Shown here one piece after another: positions 53,025 through 62,662 of a DNA stretch of 64,000 nucleotides. Under the pieces are notes generated by a model. The model was not told where the DNA came from and made no database searches. It was given only the letters and a program-made list of their open reading frames with translations. The position numbers and the translations under genes are program-made. How positions within the stretch are numbered: the stretch's first letter is position 1; each line of letters begins with the position of its first letter. Origin of the DNA: JACDAE01 sp034438015 (GTDB lineage Bacteria > Chloroflexota > Ktedonobacteria > Ktedonobacterales > Ktedonobacteraceae); the NCBI GenBank assembly GCA_034438015.1, contig DAOTTD010000185.1:1-64000 (forward strand), written 5' to 3'.

Positions 53025-53894
53025 TCAGAATAGGCGTGGAATAGGCGCTTCGCTGCGCAGCCAGGCGAAGGCTTCATCCAGAGTGAAAATATCAAGAGGG
53101 ACCGCGAGGCCCTGTTTCCGTAAGAGTGACAGCAGTTCGCTGAGCGGGGGAGCAGCCAGTCCCCATTCCCGCAAGCGCTCGCTCTCAGTATAGATGCTGC
53201 GTGGCGGCCCACGCATCACCAGGCGTCCATCGTACAGGACGAAAAGTTGGTCGGCCAGAGAGGCTACCTCGGTCATGTCGTGCGAGACCAGCACGATCGT
53301 CACGCCCTGTAAGCGTTGGGCGCGGCGCAGGTACATGTAAAACTCGCTGCGCGCATCTGCGTCCAGGCCGACCGTCGGCTCGTCAAGAATGAGGGTCGTG
53401 GGGAGCATCGCCAGCACGCCAGCAAGAGCGACGCGCCGCCGCTGTCCCCCACTGAGATCAAAGGGCGAGCGCGAACCAAACTCCCGATGGGGCAGGCCGA
53501 CCGTCTCCAGGGCCATGTGTACGCGGGTGCGAATCTCGCGGCGTCCCAGGCGCATGCGTTGGGGACCGAAGGCGACATCGGCAAAGACGGTGCGCTCGAA
53601 GAGCTGCGCCTCGGGAAACTGGAAGAGCATGCCCACACGCTGGCGCAGGACGCGTAGATCTGCTCCGCTCGTCCCTACATCGATGCCATCCACCAGCACG
53701 GTTCCTGCTGTGGGGCGCAACAGACCATTGAAATGCTGTATCAGTGTGCTCTTGCCGGACCCTGTTACGCCGATAATGGCGGCGCAACTGCCCCGCGCGA
53801 TCTCCAGGTTGACATCTTCCAGAGCAGCTCTACCGATGGGACCGGAATGATAGGTATGCGATAGGTGACGAGTAATGATAATTGGTTCAATCAA
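53025..53894 (-). CDS. ecfA2: ECF transporter ATPase (second A component)
   Basis: A 289-aa ABC ATPase. Walker A GVTGSGKST, Q-loop in FQFPEAQLFERTV, signature LSGGQRRRVA, Walker B TLILDEPTVGLD and H-loop VSHDMTEV are all present; FPEAQLF in place of NPDxQ is the EcfA' mark. The start is a TTG at 53894 with AAGGGAG upstream, overlapping the end of the first ATPase gene by eight bases; another TTG seven codons upstream is less likely. Works as a heterodimer with the product of 53887-54744. Confidence 0.92.
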   Translation of the reverse strand: MIEPIIITRHLSHTYHSGPIGRAALEDVNLEIARGSCAAIIGVTGSGKSTLIQHFNGLLRPTAGTVLVDGIDVGTSGADLRVLRQRVGMLFQFPEAQLFERTVFADVAFGPQRMRLGRREIRTRVHMALETVGLPHREFGSRSPFDLSGGQRRRVALAGVLAMLPTTLILDEPTVGLDADARSEFYMYLRRAQRLQGVTIVLVSHDMTEVASLADQLFVLYDGRLVMRGPPRSIYTESERLREWGLAAPPLSELLSLLRKQGLAVPLDIFTLDEAFAWLRSEAPIPRLF

Positions 53895-54744
53895 TGTGTA
53901 GCAGCTCCCTTGCAATAGCTTCTATAGTTACCGCATCCTGCGCGATAGGAAGTCCTTCAGCGCGTAAGCGAGCGGCCAATGCGATAGGTTCGGGGATCGC
54001 CAGTTTTAGAGCGCTCATCAGCTCAAGGTCGGCGAAGACCTCGGCAGGGGAACCTTCGAGAACGCAGCGCCCGCGCTCCATCACAACAACGCGATGGGCC
54101 AGCGCAGCCTCCTCCAATAGATGCGTCACCTGGATGATCGTCAGCCCATACTCCCGGTTGAGCTGGTGCAGGAGGGTAGTGATATCCTGGCGCGAGAGGG
54201 GATCGAGCATCGAAGTCGCCTCGTCAGCGATGATGCAGTGGGGGCGCAGAGCCAGCACACCGGCAATCGCCACGCGCTGTCGCTGGCCACCAGAAAGCCT
54301 GTGCGGCGGCTGCTGGCGGAGATGCGCGATGCCCACTGCCTCCAGCGCCGTCGAGACTCGTTCGCGAATGAGCGAGGCGGGAAGGCCACGTATGGTCAGT
54401 GCCCAGGCCACATCGTCCTCCACGATGGTCGCAATGATCTGGTTATCTGGATTCTGGAAGATGATACCTACATCATCACGAATTGTGCGCTGGAGCGCAC
54501 GCTCCCTGGTATCCATGCCCGAGACCAGGACGTGCCCATTATCGGGGAGCAAGAGCGCGTTACAGTGACGAGCAAGCGTCGATTTGCCGCTACCGTTATG
54601 GCCCAGCACGGCAACGTACTCGCCCTGTTGTATCTGCAAACTCAGATGGTCGAGGGCAAGGATGGACCGTTCATCCTGGACTTTCTTCTGCGCAGGATAG
54701 GTGTAACTGATTTCCTGTATATCGATGAGTGGTTGTGAACTCAT
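53887..54744 (-). CDS. ecfA1: ECF transporter ATPase (first A component)
   Basis: A 285-aa ABC ATPase with Walker A GHNGSGKST, Q-loop FQNPDNQIIAT, signature LSGGQRQRVA, Walker B CIIADEATSMLD and H-loop VTHLLEEA. The NPDNQ motif is typical of EcfA. It begins with an ATGA overlap with the membrane S-component gene and pairs with EcfA2. Walker B has EATSM in place of the usual EPT, as in other EcfA proteins. Confidence 0.93.
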   Translation of the reverse strand: MSSQPLIDIQEISYTYPAQKKVQDERSILALDHLSLQIQQGEYVAVLGHNGSGKSTLARHCNALLLPDNGHVLVSGMDTRERALQRTIRDDVGIIFQNPDNQIIATIVEDDVAWALTIRGLPASLIRERVSTALEAVGIAHLRQQPPHRLSGGQRQRVAIAGVLALRPHCIIADEATSMLDPLSRQDITTLLHQLNREYGLTIIQVTHLLEEAALAHRVVVMERGRCVLEGSPAEVFADLELMSALKLAIPEPIALAARLRAEGLPIAQDAVTIEAIARELLHID

Positions 54745-55493
54745 GCGCTGACACTCCTTCGTTTGATTATACCGCGTCTGACGGCAAACTTAACGGAGCG
54801 TCGTCTCGCGCGGCGCAGCAATCTGCCGATGCGACCACCGGGGAATGGCCGCACATCGTAGCCGAGGAGGCGCACAAAAACGTTCGTCATACCGTAGATC
54901 ATAAAGACCACAGGACAGAGAGATAGCCAGATCAAAACAAAGTATGACAGCCACCAGTATGTAAAGGCTGCGTTCACAAAAGGCGAGAGCGCTGGATAGA
55001 AGGAGGTCTTCCACCAGACACCCAGCCCGATGTGCGCGGTCAGTATATCCATAAAGGCGATCGCGGCTTTGTAGGCTGCATGGAGCGCATCGACGACCGT
55101 TGTCAACGGTATGCCAAAAACCAGGGAGGTGAGCAGTAATATTCCGTACAGAGCCAGCGTGCCGCCGGTAGCGCCAAGCAGGAGCATGGGCAAGAAGCGC
55201 ACACGATATTTCATCACCATACCCAGGAAGAGACCGCCCATGCATTGGATGAGCATCAGGAGGATGGAATGCGACCCCACTATGACCGTGACGACGAAGA
55301 GGGCAACGCAGAAGCCCATCAATCCCACGTAGAGTCCGCGCCGCAGAACCAGGACCGTGAAGACGATGAAGATGAGCACGCGAAAGAGGTCTCCGGCGAT
55401 CGGCAGGTAGATAGATAGCAATTGAAAGATAACGGCGATATCTGCCAGGAGCGCGCCCTCAGCTATCTCCAATGCATTGAGCCTGCGAAACAT
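54741..55493 (-). CDS. Putative ECF transporter S component, substrate unknown
   Basis: A 250-aa membrane protein with about six hydrophobic helices and a very basic C-terminal tail (residues 222-250). First gene of the operon, its stop overlaps the start of the first ATPase, and T, A and A' components follow, so it should be the substrate-binding S subunit. Sequence does not match BioY, ThiT, RibU or CbiM by eye; the N-terminus LNALEIAEGALLADIAVIFQ has the S-component Ala-rich feel. DUF2232-like families are an alternative. GAAGGA precedes the ATG. Confidence 0.7.
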   Translation of the reverse strand: MFRRLNALEIAEGALLADIAVIFQLLSIYLPIAGDLFRVLIFIVFTVLVLRRGLYVGLMGFCVALFVVTVIVGSHSILLMLIQCMGGLFLGMVMKYRVRFLPMLLLGATGGTLALYGILLLTSLVFGIPLTTVVDALHAAYKAAIAFMDILTAHIGLGVWWKTSFYPALSPFVNAAFTYWWLSYFVLIWLSLCPVVFMIYGMTNVFVRLLGYDVRPFPGGRIGRLLRRARRRSVKFAVRRGIIKRRSVSA

Positions 55494-55569
55494 TTTTTTC
55501 CTTCATTCCCCTTCATAAGAATAGTAAATTTCGATTAGTAAACGTCGATACATAAATTTTTCTAGCTGC

Positions 55570-55598
55570 ATTGTAGTGTTTTTTGAGCAAAGGAGCAA
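55570..55598 (-). promoter_or_regulatory. Promoter of the ECF transporter operon
   Basis: TTGCTC (55598-55593), 17 bases, TACAAT (55575-55570) on the minus strand, about 75 bases before the first gene. No vitamin riboswitch is apparent in the short leader. Confidence 0.55.
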
Positions 55599-55684
55599 GC
55601 CCCCGTGTGCAATGTCCTGCCTTACGAGAGCATTACAGTCTGTTCAGATCCTCGAAAGACGCCCCCACTATCTCTACTAACGTA

Positions 55685-55714
55685 TTGCCAATGCGCGTCG
55701 CAACATGATATAGT
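55685..55714 (+). promoter_or_regulatory. Candidate promoter of the UvrD-like helicase gene
   Basis: TTGCCA (55685-55690), 18 bases, TATAGT (55709-55714), about 55 bases before the start codon. Confidence 0.45.
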
Positions 55715-55773
55715 ACGACCCCGTGAGACACGAAACATCCTCATCTTGTAAATAAGTGGAAAGATAGGAATCA

Positions 55774-58038
55774 ATGGCATCTCAGGGAACACGACCCAGA
55801 ACGAAGACACAGGCTCCATTTCACGCAAATCCCCAACAGGCTGCGGCCATCGCACATACCAACGGTCCGGCTGCCTTTATTGCAGCGGCGGGCACAGGCA
55901 AGACGTCGATTCTCGTGCAGCGGCTGGTGCGACTGGTGGCGGAGGCGGGCATCGCGCCCGAGGCTATCCTGTGCGTGACGTTTACACGGGCGGCGGCGGA
56001 CGAGATGGAGAAGCGGGCGCTCAAAGCGCTGCGGACGCGGGGCATGGCGGCGAAGGACGTGAAGGCGCTGCGTGTGGTGACGTTCCACGGACTCGGACAC
56101 CATATGCTGCGCGAGAAACTGGGGTGGACGCCGCAGGAGTTGAATCAGCGCCTCCTGAGCGGCGATCCGCGCCAGTGGCTGGCGGAGGATATTATCCGGC
56201 CCTGGCGTAGCAATCGCACAAAAGGCATGAACTGGGTTATCGAGATCGCAGGCGTCCTGAGCGCCGTTGATCGCGCTAAAGAAGGGATGGTCAGGCCGGA
56301 GCAGTCGCGCGCTTTCTTCGGCTCGTATCTGGGAATCGAGAACGAGCTGGCCGAACGGTATCAAGAATTTTTTGAACACTATGAGCAGACGAAACAGAAG
56401 GAGAAGCTCTACGACCTCTCTGACCTGATCTATGTGCCACTGACACTGCTCGAAGGCAGTCCCAAATTTCGCCAGACCTGGCAGGCGCGCTACCACTATT
56501 TGCAGGTCGACGAGACGCAGGATACCAATCCATCGCAATATAAGCTCATCCAGTACCTCGCCGCACCCAGGCAGAACGTCGTCGTCGTCGGCGATCCAGA
56601 CCAGGCGATCTACCAGTTCCGCGGGGCCAGTCCCGAGGCGTCGATCCTTTCGTTCAAGGAGATGTATCCGAAGGGTAAGATCTATCACATCGAGGAGAAC
56701 TATCGCTCGACGCCGCAGATTCTCGACGCCGCGAACCGCCTGATCAGCCACAACGACATCACGCCGGGCTTCGAGAAAATGCTGCGCCCCACACAGCCGG
56801 ACGGCGCGCCGGTACAGGTCACGGCGTATGACGACCAGGAGAACGAGGCCGACGGCATCGCCGCCCGCATCGGGCAACTGGTGCGCACGTGGAAGGAACA
56901 GGGCGAGAGCCTGTCGTACCACGATATCTTTGTGCTCTCGCGCACCAACCATCACCTGGCGTCGCTGGAGATCGCGCTGGCACGCGGAGGCGTCCCCTAT
57001 CGCACCGTCGGCGGCTCGTCGTTCTTTAAGCGCAAGACCACGCGCGACATGCTGGCATACCTATCGCTGATCGATGGCATGCGCATCTACCAGGGCTATC
57101 TTGCTGCGCGGAACGGGCCACAGGCACAGAGATGGGACGAGGTCTTCACTCCTGTCCACAGCGGCGAACAGAACGCGGCCTTCCGCACTGTCGCAAATAT
57201 CCCCTCGCGCGATTACTTTGCGCGCGCGGGCAAGACATCGCACCGCTTCACACCCACGTTCTACGGCTCGCTCTCTGGCTTCGCCAGTGGACGCCCGCTG
57301 TTGCAGTTCTGCGATGAGCAGGCTTATACCATCGCTGCGGAGCACCAGCTCGGCATCAAGGATTTCGTTGGACTGATTCGCGCAGCCTGGTCGCGCTGCA
57401 ATAATCATCCAGCGGAGGTCATAAGGGTAATTCGCGAGCTGGCCTACGACACGCACCTGCGCCACTACGATAGCAAGCACAAAGACGATCACGAGGAGGA
57501 GGCCGAGACGCCGACGCATCACGAAGAGACACGGCTGGATGGTCGCTACGACGAGCTCGAAGAGCTGACACAGATCGCGCAACGCCACCATACGATCCGT
57601 CACTTCCTGCACGCTATGGCGGAGCTAAAGGAGCAGGCGGAAGACAGCAGCAAGAACAAACGCGACTGTGTTAGCTTGATGACCATCCACAAATCGAAAG
57701 GTTTGGAGAGTCCGGTGGTGTTCGTGATGGGGCTGACCGAGGGGATCTTCCCGCACCGGCGTTCGTTTACGATGGCGGAGGATGGGCCCATCGCGCTAGC
57801 GGGGATAGCGGAGGAGCGCCGCCTGGCATATGTTGCGTTCACGCGTGCGCAGAAGCTGCTCTTCCTCTCGTCCATTCTGCGCTACCGTGGCAGCGACGCC
57901 GTCGCCTCGCGCTTCATCCAGGAGGCAAGGCTCACGCCGACCGACGAAGATGGGACGCTCAATCCCTATCTCATGCAGCGCGACGGCTCACCGCGTAAGC
58001 TCAGTCCCCTGGTCACGCCGCCAACGCTGTTCGACTAA
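55774..58038 (+). CDS. UvrD/PcrA-family superfamily 1A DNA helicase
   Basis: A 754-aa 3'-5' helicase. SF1A motifs in order: Q-motif NPQQAAAIAH, Walker A AAAGTGKTSILVQRL (motif I), Ia CVTFTRAAADEME, motif II VDETQDTNPSQY, motif III VVVGDPDQAIYQFRGA, IV HIEENYRSTPQILDA, V MTIHKSKGLESPVVFVMGL and VI VAFTRAQKLLF. Acts in DNA repair or replication restart. The insert at about 430-480 is short on similarity. It is a little longer than PcrA/UvrD (about 720). Whether it is the housekeeping UvrD or an accessory paralogue cannot be settled here. Confidence 0.93.
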   Translation: MASQGTRPRTKTQAPFHANPQQAAAIAHTNGPAAFIAAAGTGKTSILVQRLVRLVAEAGIAPEAILCVTFTRAAADEMEKRALKALRTRGMAAKDVKALRVVTFHGLGHHMLREKLGWTPQELNQRLLSGDPRQWLAEDIIRPWRSNRTKGMNWVIEIAGVLSAVDRAKEGMVRPEQSRAFFGSYLGIENELAERYQEFFEHYEQTKQKEKLYDLSDLIYVPLTLLEGSPKFRQTWQARYHYLQVDETQDTNPSQYKLIQYLAAPRQNVVVVGDPDQAIYQFRGASPEASILSFKEMYPKGKIYHIEENYRSTPQILDAANRLISHNDITPGFEKMLRPTQPDGAPVQVTAYDDQENEADGIAARIGQLVRTWKEQGESLSYHDIFVLSRTNHHLASLEIALARGGVPYRTVGGSSFFKRKTTRDMLAYLSLIDGMRIYQGYLAARNGPQAQRWDEVFTPVHSGEQNAAFRTVANIPSRDYFARAGKTSHRFTPTFYGSLSGFASGRPLLQFCDEQAYTIAAEHQLGIKDFVGLIRAAWSRCNNHPAEVIRVIRELAYDTHLRHYDSKHKDDHEEEAETPTHHEETRLDGRYDELEELTQIAQRHHTIRHFLHAMAELKEQAEDSSKNKRDCVSLMTIHKSKGLESPVVFVMGLTEGIFPHRRSFTMAEDGPIALAGIAEERRLAYVAFTRAQKLLFLSSILRYRGSDAVASRFIQEARLTPTDEDGTLNPYLMQRDGSPRKLSPLVTPPTLFD

Positions 58039-58047
58039 GCACGGGCC

Positions 58048-58977
58048 TCAGCCGTCCCGCGCGCCAACCTGGTGTAGATCGGACTCCTGGTCGCGCGCGG
58101 GCTGCAAGAAAGTGCAGAACGCCTGCGCGGCGCGCGAGAGTTGTTTATCAGCGCGCTGGATAAGGCTAAGCTGGGGGCGTAACTCGACACCAGCGATCGG
58201 CACCTGCACAAGTTCGCCATTCGCCAGTTCGCGCTGAACCGAAAGCGACGAAACAATAGAGGTGCCCACGCCGCTGATCACCATCTGCTTGATCGCCTCG
58301 TTATCGGTAAGCGTAAACAAGGGATGAACCGGTATGGCGTGCCGGAGCAGCTCCTGCTCAACAGCCTCTCGTACACCACTGCCGGGCTCGCGTAGGAGCA
58401 GCGTTCCCTCACTAAGCGCCTGTGGCTGCACGGAAACCAGTTTACTCCAGGGATGTCCGGGCGCCACCACCAGGATCAGTTCATCATAGGCAAAAGCCCG
58501 CACTTTCAGGCCAGGAGAGAGCGTTGAGGCATCGACCTCGACAAGGCCGAAATCCAGGTTCCAGTTCAGCGTCTCGTCCACGATCTCCTGCGAATTGAGG
58601 ATAGAGATATGCAGATCAACCTGGGGATAGCGCGTGCGGAAACGCGCCACGATCGGCGGTAGCAGATAGACGCCCGCCGTCGTGTTCGCCGCCAGCGTCA
58701 CCTCACCGCGCTCGACGTCGCGCAACGACGCCAGGGACTCCTCCATCTCGCGCTCCAGAGCAAAGATCCGGCGAGCATAGCCTTGCAGGACGCGACCAGC
58801 ATGCGTCAGGGCGATGCGACGTCCCTGGCGCTCGACCAGCGCCAGGCCAATCTCATGCTCCAGGCTCTGAATCGTCTTTGTGACCGCGGGCTGGCTCAGA
58901 CCCAGCTCCTCGGATGCACGTGTGACATGCTCAAGTTCAGCCACCTTCAAAAACACGCGCAAATTCTGCAGATTCAT
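58048..58977 (-). CDS. LysR-family transcriptional regulator
   Basis: A 309-aa regulator with an N-terminal LysR winged HTH (1-60: LRVFLKVAELEHVTRASEEL GLSQPAVTKTIQSLE in continuation) and a periplasmic-binding-like effector domain (about 90-300; VTLAANTTAGVYLLPPIVARF). The form resembles CbbR/CysB-type regulators. GGGAGAGAG before the ATG at 58977. The divergent region 58978-59336 would hold its operator; the target gene is probably the neighbouring zinc-ribbon membrane gene or itself. Confidence 0.9.
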   Translation of the reverse strand: MNLQNLRVFLKVAELEHVTRASEELGLSQPAVTKTIQSLEHEIGLALVERQGRRIALTHAGRVLQGYARRIFALEREMEESLASLRDVERGEVTLAANTTAGVYLLPPIVARFRTRYPQVDLHISILNSQEIVDETLNWNLDFGLVEVDASTLSPGLKVRAFAYDELILVVAPGHPWSKLVSVQPQALSEGTLLLREPGSGVREAVEQELLRHAIPVHPLFTLTDNEAIKQMVISGVGTSIVSSLSVQRELANGELVQVPIAGVELRPQLSLIQRADKQLSRAAQAFCTFLQPARDQESDLHQVGARDG

Positions 58978-59228
58978 AATCTCTCTCCCAGTACATCCCC
59001 AATGCCGACGAAATGTGGTAGTAACTTTATAGTCGCCATAGCCGCCTTGAAGCGATCTCAAAATAGAAACGTCATGATTTTCAGAATATAACCCCCTGGC
59101 ATTAGTATTTTACACCATTTATTTTGCAGATGGAACGAGAGCATTTCGTTTATGCAGGTCTATTCAATTACGTCATCTTTTTTCGTTACTCCAGGGAGGC
59201 ATCCTATAGTACAGATCGGTAGAAAACA

Positions 59229-59258
59229 TCGACAGAATGCGGTCCTATAGTGCATAAT
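59229..59258 (+). promoter_or_regulatory. Candidate promoter of the zinc-ribbon membrane gene
   Basis: TCGACA (59229-59234), 18 bases, CATAAT (59253-59258). The region 58978-59228 shows no gene; a TATAGT at about 59206 is an alternative -10. Confidence 0.4.
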
Positions 59259-59336
59259 GAAGAAACGTTTCTATTTTAGAAGAGATGTAGCGTCTTTTCG
59301 GCGTTCGGCCATTCGCGAGTAGGAAGCGTCTGTGAG

Positions 59337-59945
59337 ATGAAACTCTGTCCGCAATGCAATTTCGAAAATATCAGAAACAGTTTTTATTGCGAGCGCTGTG
59401 GCACGCTGTTGCCCGCCAATAAGGCGCAAGCGACGAAGACAACGGCTCCATCACGAGTCCAGGAGTCTATGCTGCCCTTGTTGGAGATATATACGCCAAC
59501 GCCACCTCCACCACCCCCGCTACCCCCTGGGATCGTATATTCTCAGCAGGTGATCGAGTCTTTGCCTTCGCACGCGAGCAGTGTCCTGGATATCACTGTA
59601 CGCGTACTCCTCTACCTGACCGGTACGCTTATCGCCTCCTTCGGACTGTTCGGATTTCTCACCGCGTTCATGAGCACCTCGGCGGCCATCGTGGGCTTCT
59701 TATTCCTATTTATGAGTAGCGTCGTTATCCTGGTCATCGCACTCATCCTGCACCTGGTGCCGTACCTGTCCTGGTGGCAGCGGCTGGTGGGCATGCTCAC
59801 GGTCACAGGGGTGATATTTGTCGTCTTGCTCATTGGAGCAGCTATCGTCAGCAAGCAGGGAAGCGGTAGTAAGGCACCGGATGTCATCTATGGTAGCATC
59901 GTCACCATCTATGGCGTCGTATTGGCAGCAACCGCCGTGTGGTAA
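59337..59945 (+). CDS. Zinc-ribbon membrane protein, unknown function
   Basis: A 202-aa protein. Residues 1-25 form a zinc ribbon (CPQC and CERC pairs), then a Pro-rich stretch (PTPPPPPPLPPG), and from about residue 85 four transmembrane helices (VRVLLYLTGTLIASFGLFGF; IVGFLFLFMSSVVILVIALI; LVGMLTVTGVIFVVLLIGAA; IVTIYGVVLAATAVW). Such zinc-ribbon plus membrane proteins are common in Ktedonobacteria and Actinobacteria but have no known task. Confidence 0.75.
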   Translation: MKLCPQCNFENIRNSFYCERCGTLLPANKAQATKTTAPSRVQESMLPLLEIYTPTPPPPPPLPPGIVYSQQVIESLPSHASSVLDITVRVLLYLTGTLIASFGLFGFLTAFMSTSAAIVGFLFLFMSSVVILVIALILHLVPYLSWWQRLVGMLTVTGVIFVVLLIGAAIVSKQGSGSKAPDVIYGSIVTIYGVVLAATAVW

Positions 59946-60150
59946 TATCTAAGCGTCCAATCTACTAATCCCAGAGATGGAGAAATGTGGCATGACGGAA
60001 TCGTCGGAGCAAAATAAACCGAATAACCCTTTTATTATGCAAGAGAGCAGCCCGCAGCTCGCATGGCTCTTTAACCTTGACGCCGTGGTGACCAGGGAGT
60101 TTTACCTCCATTCCGCCTCTTCGCTTAGTTGCAGTGGGGCACAGCGATCT

Positions 60151-60191
60151 AGACGAAAGAGCCTGGAGGCAACTACCAAGCTCTTTCGTCT
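60151..60191 (-). terminator. Hairpin following valS
   Basis: Perfect 12-bp stem (AGACGAAAGAGC against GCTCTTTCGTCT) with a 17-base loop, 15 bases beyond the valS stop codon on the minus strand. No T-run follows, so the terminator role is by position. The rest of 59946-60205 has no gene. Confidence 0.5.
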
Positions 60192-60205
60192 CCCACTTCA
60201 CAAGT

Positions 60206-62662
60206 TCAGGATACTACCAGGAACAACTCCCTCCCTTCAGCATTTGTCAACTGGCTCGTCTCTCCAGGCTCCTCAACAAGGATAGCACGGGCGCGGGTAG
60301 CGCTCTTGAGGTCGACGAGGGCAGTAGACAGCGCCGGGTGAAGCGCTACCGGGGCGCTGACATGCAGCGCATCCAGTTCGGTGCCGACGGAGAGGCCGTG
60401 CTCGGCTTTGTAGCGGCGAACCTGGCGCAGCAGGTCCAGCAGCATTTTGCCCACCTCTTCGGCCCCCGCGTCGATCTCCTCGGCGCGCGTGGTGGGCCAG
60501 GACGACAGGTGGATGGAGACCGCACCATCCCATTGCCGGAAAAGCCCCTGGTAGATCTCTTCGGTGATGTAGGGCAGGTACGGCGCCAGCAGTTGCAGGG
60601 CAGTGAGCAGGGCGCGATAGAGCGTCCACTGCGCGGCCCGACGTTCAGCGCTATCCTCGCGATAGAGGCGGGCCTTTGCCAGTTCCAGGTAGTTGTCGCA
60701 GAGGTCCGACCAGAAGAAACGCTCGACCTCGGCCCGCGCCGCCGCATACTCGCCGCGCGGCAGTTCGTCTGTCGCATACAGCGTGGTGCGCGCCAGGCGC
60801 GAAAGGAGCCAGCGGTCCATTGCCAGCAAGAGCTCAGGAGCCGGGCCGTTCAGCAGGGAAGCGTCGCACCCCTGCAGACAGCGTTCAGCCAGGCGGGAGG
60901 CGTTCCAGAGCTTGGTAACGAGCCGCCGACCCGTGGCGAGCATCTCGGGATTGAAGGACGTATCGCTTCCGGTCTTGATCGAGGTCGCCCAGTAGCGCAG
61001 CGCGTCCGCCGACTCCTGCTCGATCAGGGCCACGGGTCCGGCGGCGCCGTGCGCCTTCGATTTGGAGATCTTGCTGCGCTCAGCCGAGAGCGCGTGACCG
61101 GAGATCATGATCGAGCGCCAGGGGATCTCGTTGGTATGGTAGAGTGCCTTGACGATCGTATAAAAGGCCCAGGTACGGATGATATCGTGCGCCTGGGGCC
61201 GCAAGTTCGCCGGGAAGTGTTGCGCGAACCAGGTCGGGTCATCGGTCCAGTGACCGATGATCAGCGGTGAGCAGGATGAGGTAGCCCAGGTATCCATAAC
61301 GTCCGGCTCCGGCTCAAAATCCGTCGAACCGCAGGCACAGGGCCGCGAGGGAGCTGTGATCCTGGGATCGAGGGGCAATTGCTCCAGCGCAGCCAGCAGC
61401 ATCTCGCCGCACGTGCGACACATCCACGCCGGAAAAGGAACGCCGAGGAAGCGCTGGCGCGAGATGCACCAGTCCCACTGCAGGTTCGCGACCCAGTGCT
61501 CGTAGCGCGCACGCATGTACTCGGGATGCCAGTCAATCTCGCGCCCGGCGGCCAGGAAGCGCTCCTTTTGATCCAGGACACGGATAAACCACTGCCTCGT
61601 ATGCAGGTATTCGACGGGTGTAGAGCAGCGCTCATGGGTTCCGATACTGTGCTCAATGCTCTCCTGGTGCAGGATCAAGCCCTGCTCAGCCAGGTGCGCC
61701 AGGATACGTTGGCGCGCCGCAACGACAGGCAGACCGGCGTAGGGGCCTGCCGTCATGCGTCCAGCACGGTCAAGCGCGGAGCGTAGAGGTAACTGATGCG
61801 CGCGCCACCAGCGAACGTCGGTGGAGTCGCCGAAGGTGCAGCACATGACGGCACCGCTGCCCTTCGCGGGATCAACCAGCTCATCACCCAGGATAGGGAC
61901 CTCGATACGCGCCTCCTGTGAGAAGGCGTCACTCTCGATGCTCGCAGTCGATCCGATCAGGTGGGCATAGCGCGCATCAGAGGGATGAACGAAGATGGCA
62001 ACGCAGGCAGGCAGGAGCTCCGGGCGCGTAGTGGCAATGGGCAACGTACCGCCATCCTGCCGACGGAAGGCTAGCGTCGTGAAGAGCGTCGGCAGCGTAA
62101 TATCGTCGACCTCGGCCTGCGCGATGGCGGTCTGGCATTCGGGACACCAGAGTGTCGGCGCGACCTGTGTATAGGCGAGACCGGCCAGGTAGAGCTGAAT
62201 AAATGACCATTGCGAGGTGCGCTGAGCGAGCGGCGAGATGGTGGAATAGCGATAGTTCCAATCGACGCTCAGACTCAGGCGACGCCAGAGCGCCTCGAAG
62301 CGGTCCTCCGTCTGCTGAATCAGGTTATGGCAGTGTGCGAGGAACTCGCCGCGCTCCATCTCGGTTGCCTTACGCTTGATAGTTTTTTCGACGAAGCGCT
62401 CGGTGGGCAGGCCGTTGTCGTCGAAGCCCATGGGGTAGAAGACGCGCTCGCCGCGCATTCTGTGGAAGCGTGCGATAACGTCCGTCTGCGTGTAGGAATA
62501 ACAATGACCGATGTGCAGTTCACCGGAGACGGTCAGGGGCGGTGTATCGATGGTATAGATGGGGCCAGAGCCGACGGCATCGAATGTGAACAGGTTGGCA
62601 GCGGACCAGGAGCGGGCGAGGCGGGGTTCGGCCTCGCGAAAGTTGTAGCGGTCGGGCAGCAT
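60206..62662 (-). CDS. valS: Valyl-tRNA synthetase, archaeal-like type
   Basis: An 818-aa class Ia aminoacyl-tRNA synthetase charging tRNA-Val. It has the HIGH motif as LHIGHCYSYTQTD, MGFDDNGLPTER (the form found in the archaeal-like ValRS group, not the usual bacterial PGTDHAG), a CP1 editing insertion (residues about 165-330), zinc-ribbon CPEC and CRTCGE, and KMSKS as KISKSK in SAERSKISKSKAHG. A C-terminal anticodon-binding helical domain and a short tail follow. The start ATG 62662 has AAAGGAG upstream; an in-frame upstream reading through the T-box is not coding. Regulated by the T-box leader. Confidence 0.93.
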   Translation of the reverse strand: MLPDRYNFREAEPRLARSWSAANLFTFDAVGSGPIYTIDTPPLTVSGELHIGHCYSYTQTDVIARFHRMRGERVFYPMGFDDNGLPTERFVEKTIKRKATEMERGEFLAHCHNLIQQTEDRFEALWRRLSLSVDWNYRYSTISPLAQRTSQWSFIQLYLAGLAYTQVAPTLWCPECQTAIAQAEVDDITLPTLFTTLAFRRQDGGTLPIATTRPELLPACVAIFVHPSDARYAHLIGSTASIESDAFSQEARIEVPILGDELVDPAKGSGAVMCCTFGDSTDVRWWRAHQLPLRSALDRAGRMTAGPYAGLPVVAARQRILAHLAEQGLILHQESIEHSIGTHERCSTPVEYLHTRQWFIRVLDQKERFLAAGREIDWHPEYMRARYEHWVANLQWDWCISRQRFLGVPFPAWMCRTCGEMLLAALEQLPLDPRITAPSRPCACGSTDFEPEPDVMDTWATSSCSPLIIGHWTDDPTWFAQHFPANLRPQAHDIIRTWAFYTIVKALYHTNEIPWRSIMISGHALSAERSKISKSKAHGAAGPVALIEQESADALRYWATSIKTGSDTSFNPEMLATGRRLVTKLWNASRLAERCLQGCDASLLNGPAPELLLAMDRWLLSRLARTTLYATDELPRGEYAAARAEVERFFWSDLCDNYLELAKARLYREDSAERRAAQWTLYRALLTALQLLAPYLPYITEEIYQGLFRQWDGAVSIHLSSWPTTRAEEIDAGAEEVGKMLLDLLRQVRRYKAEHGLSVGTELDALHVSAPVALHPALSTALVDLKSATRARAILVEEPGETSQLTNAEGRELFLVVS

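Noticed and set aside
55771..56955. 394-codon open frame opposite the helicase gene
   Set aside because: The helicase frame shows all SF1A motifs, and the opposite frame shows none; it is a shadow.
60134..61270. 378-codon open frame opposite valS
   Set aside because: Overlaps the valS coding frame with HIGH and KMSKS motifs and has no recognisable protein features.
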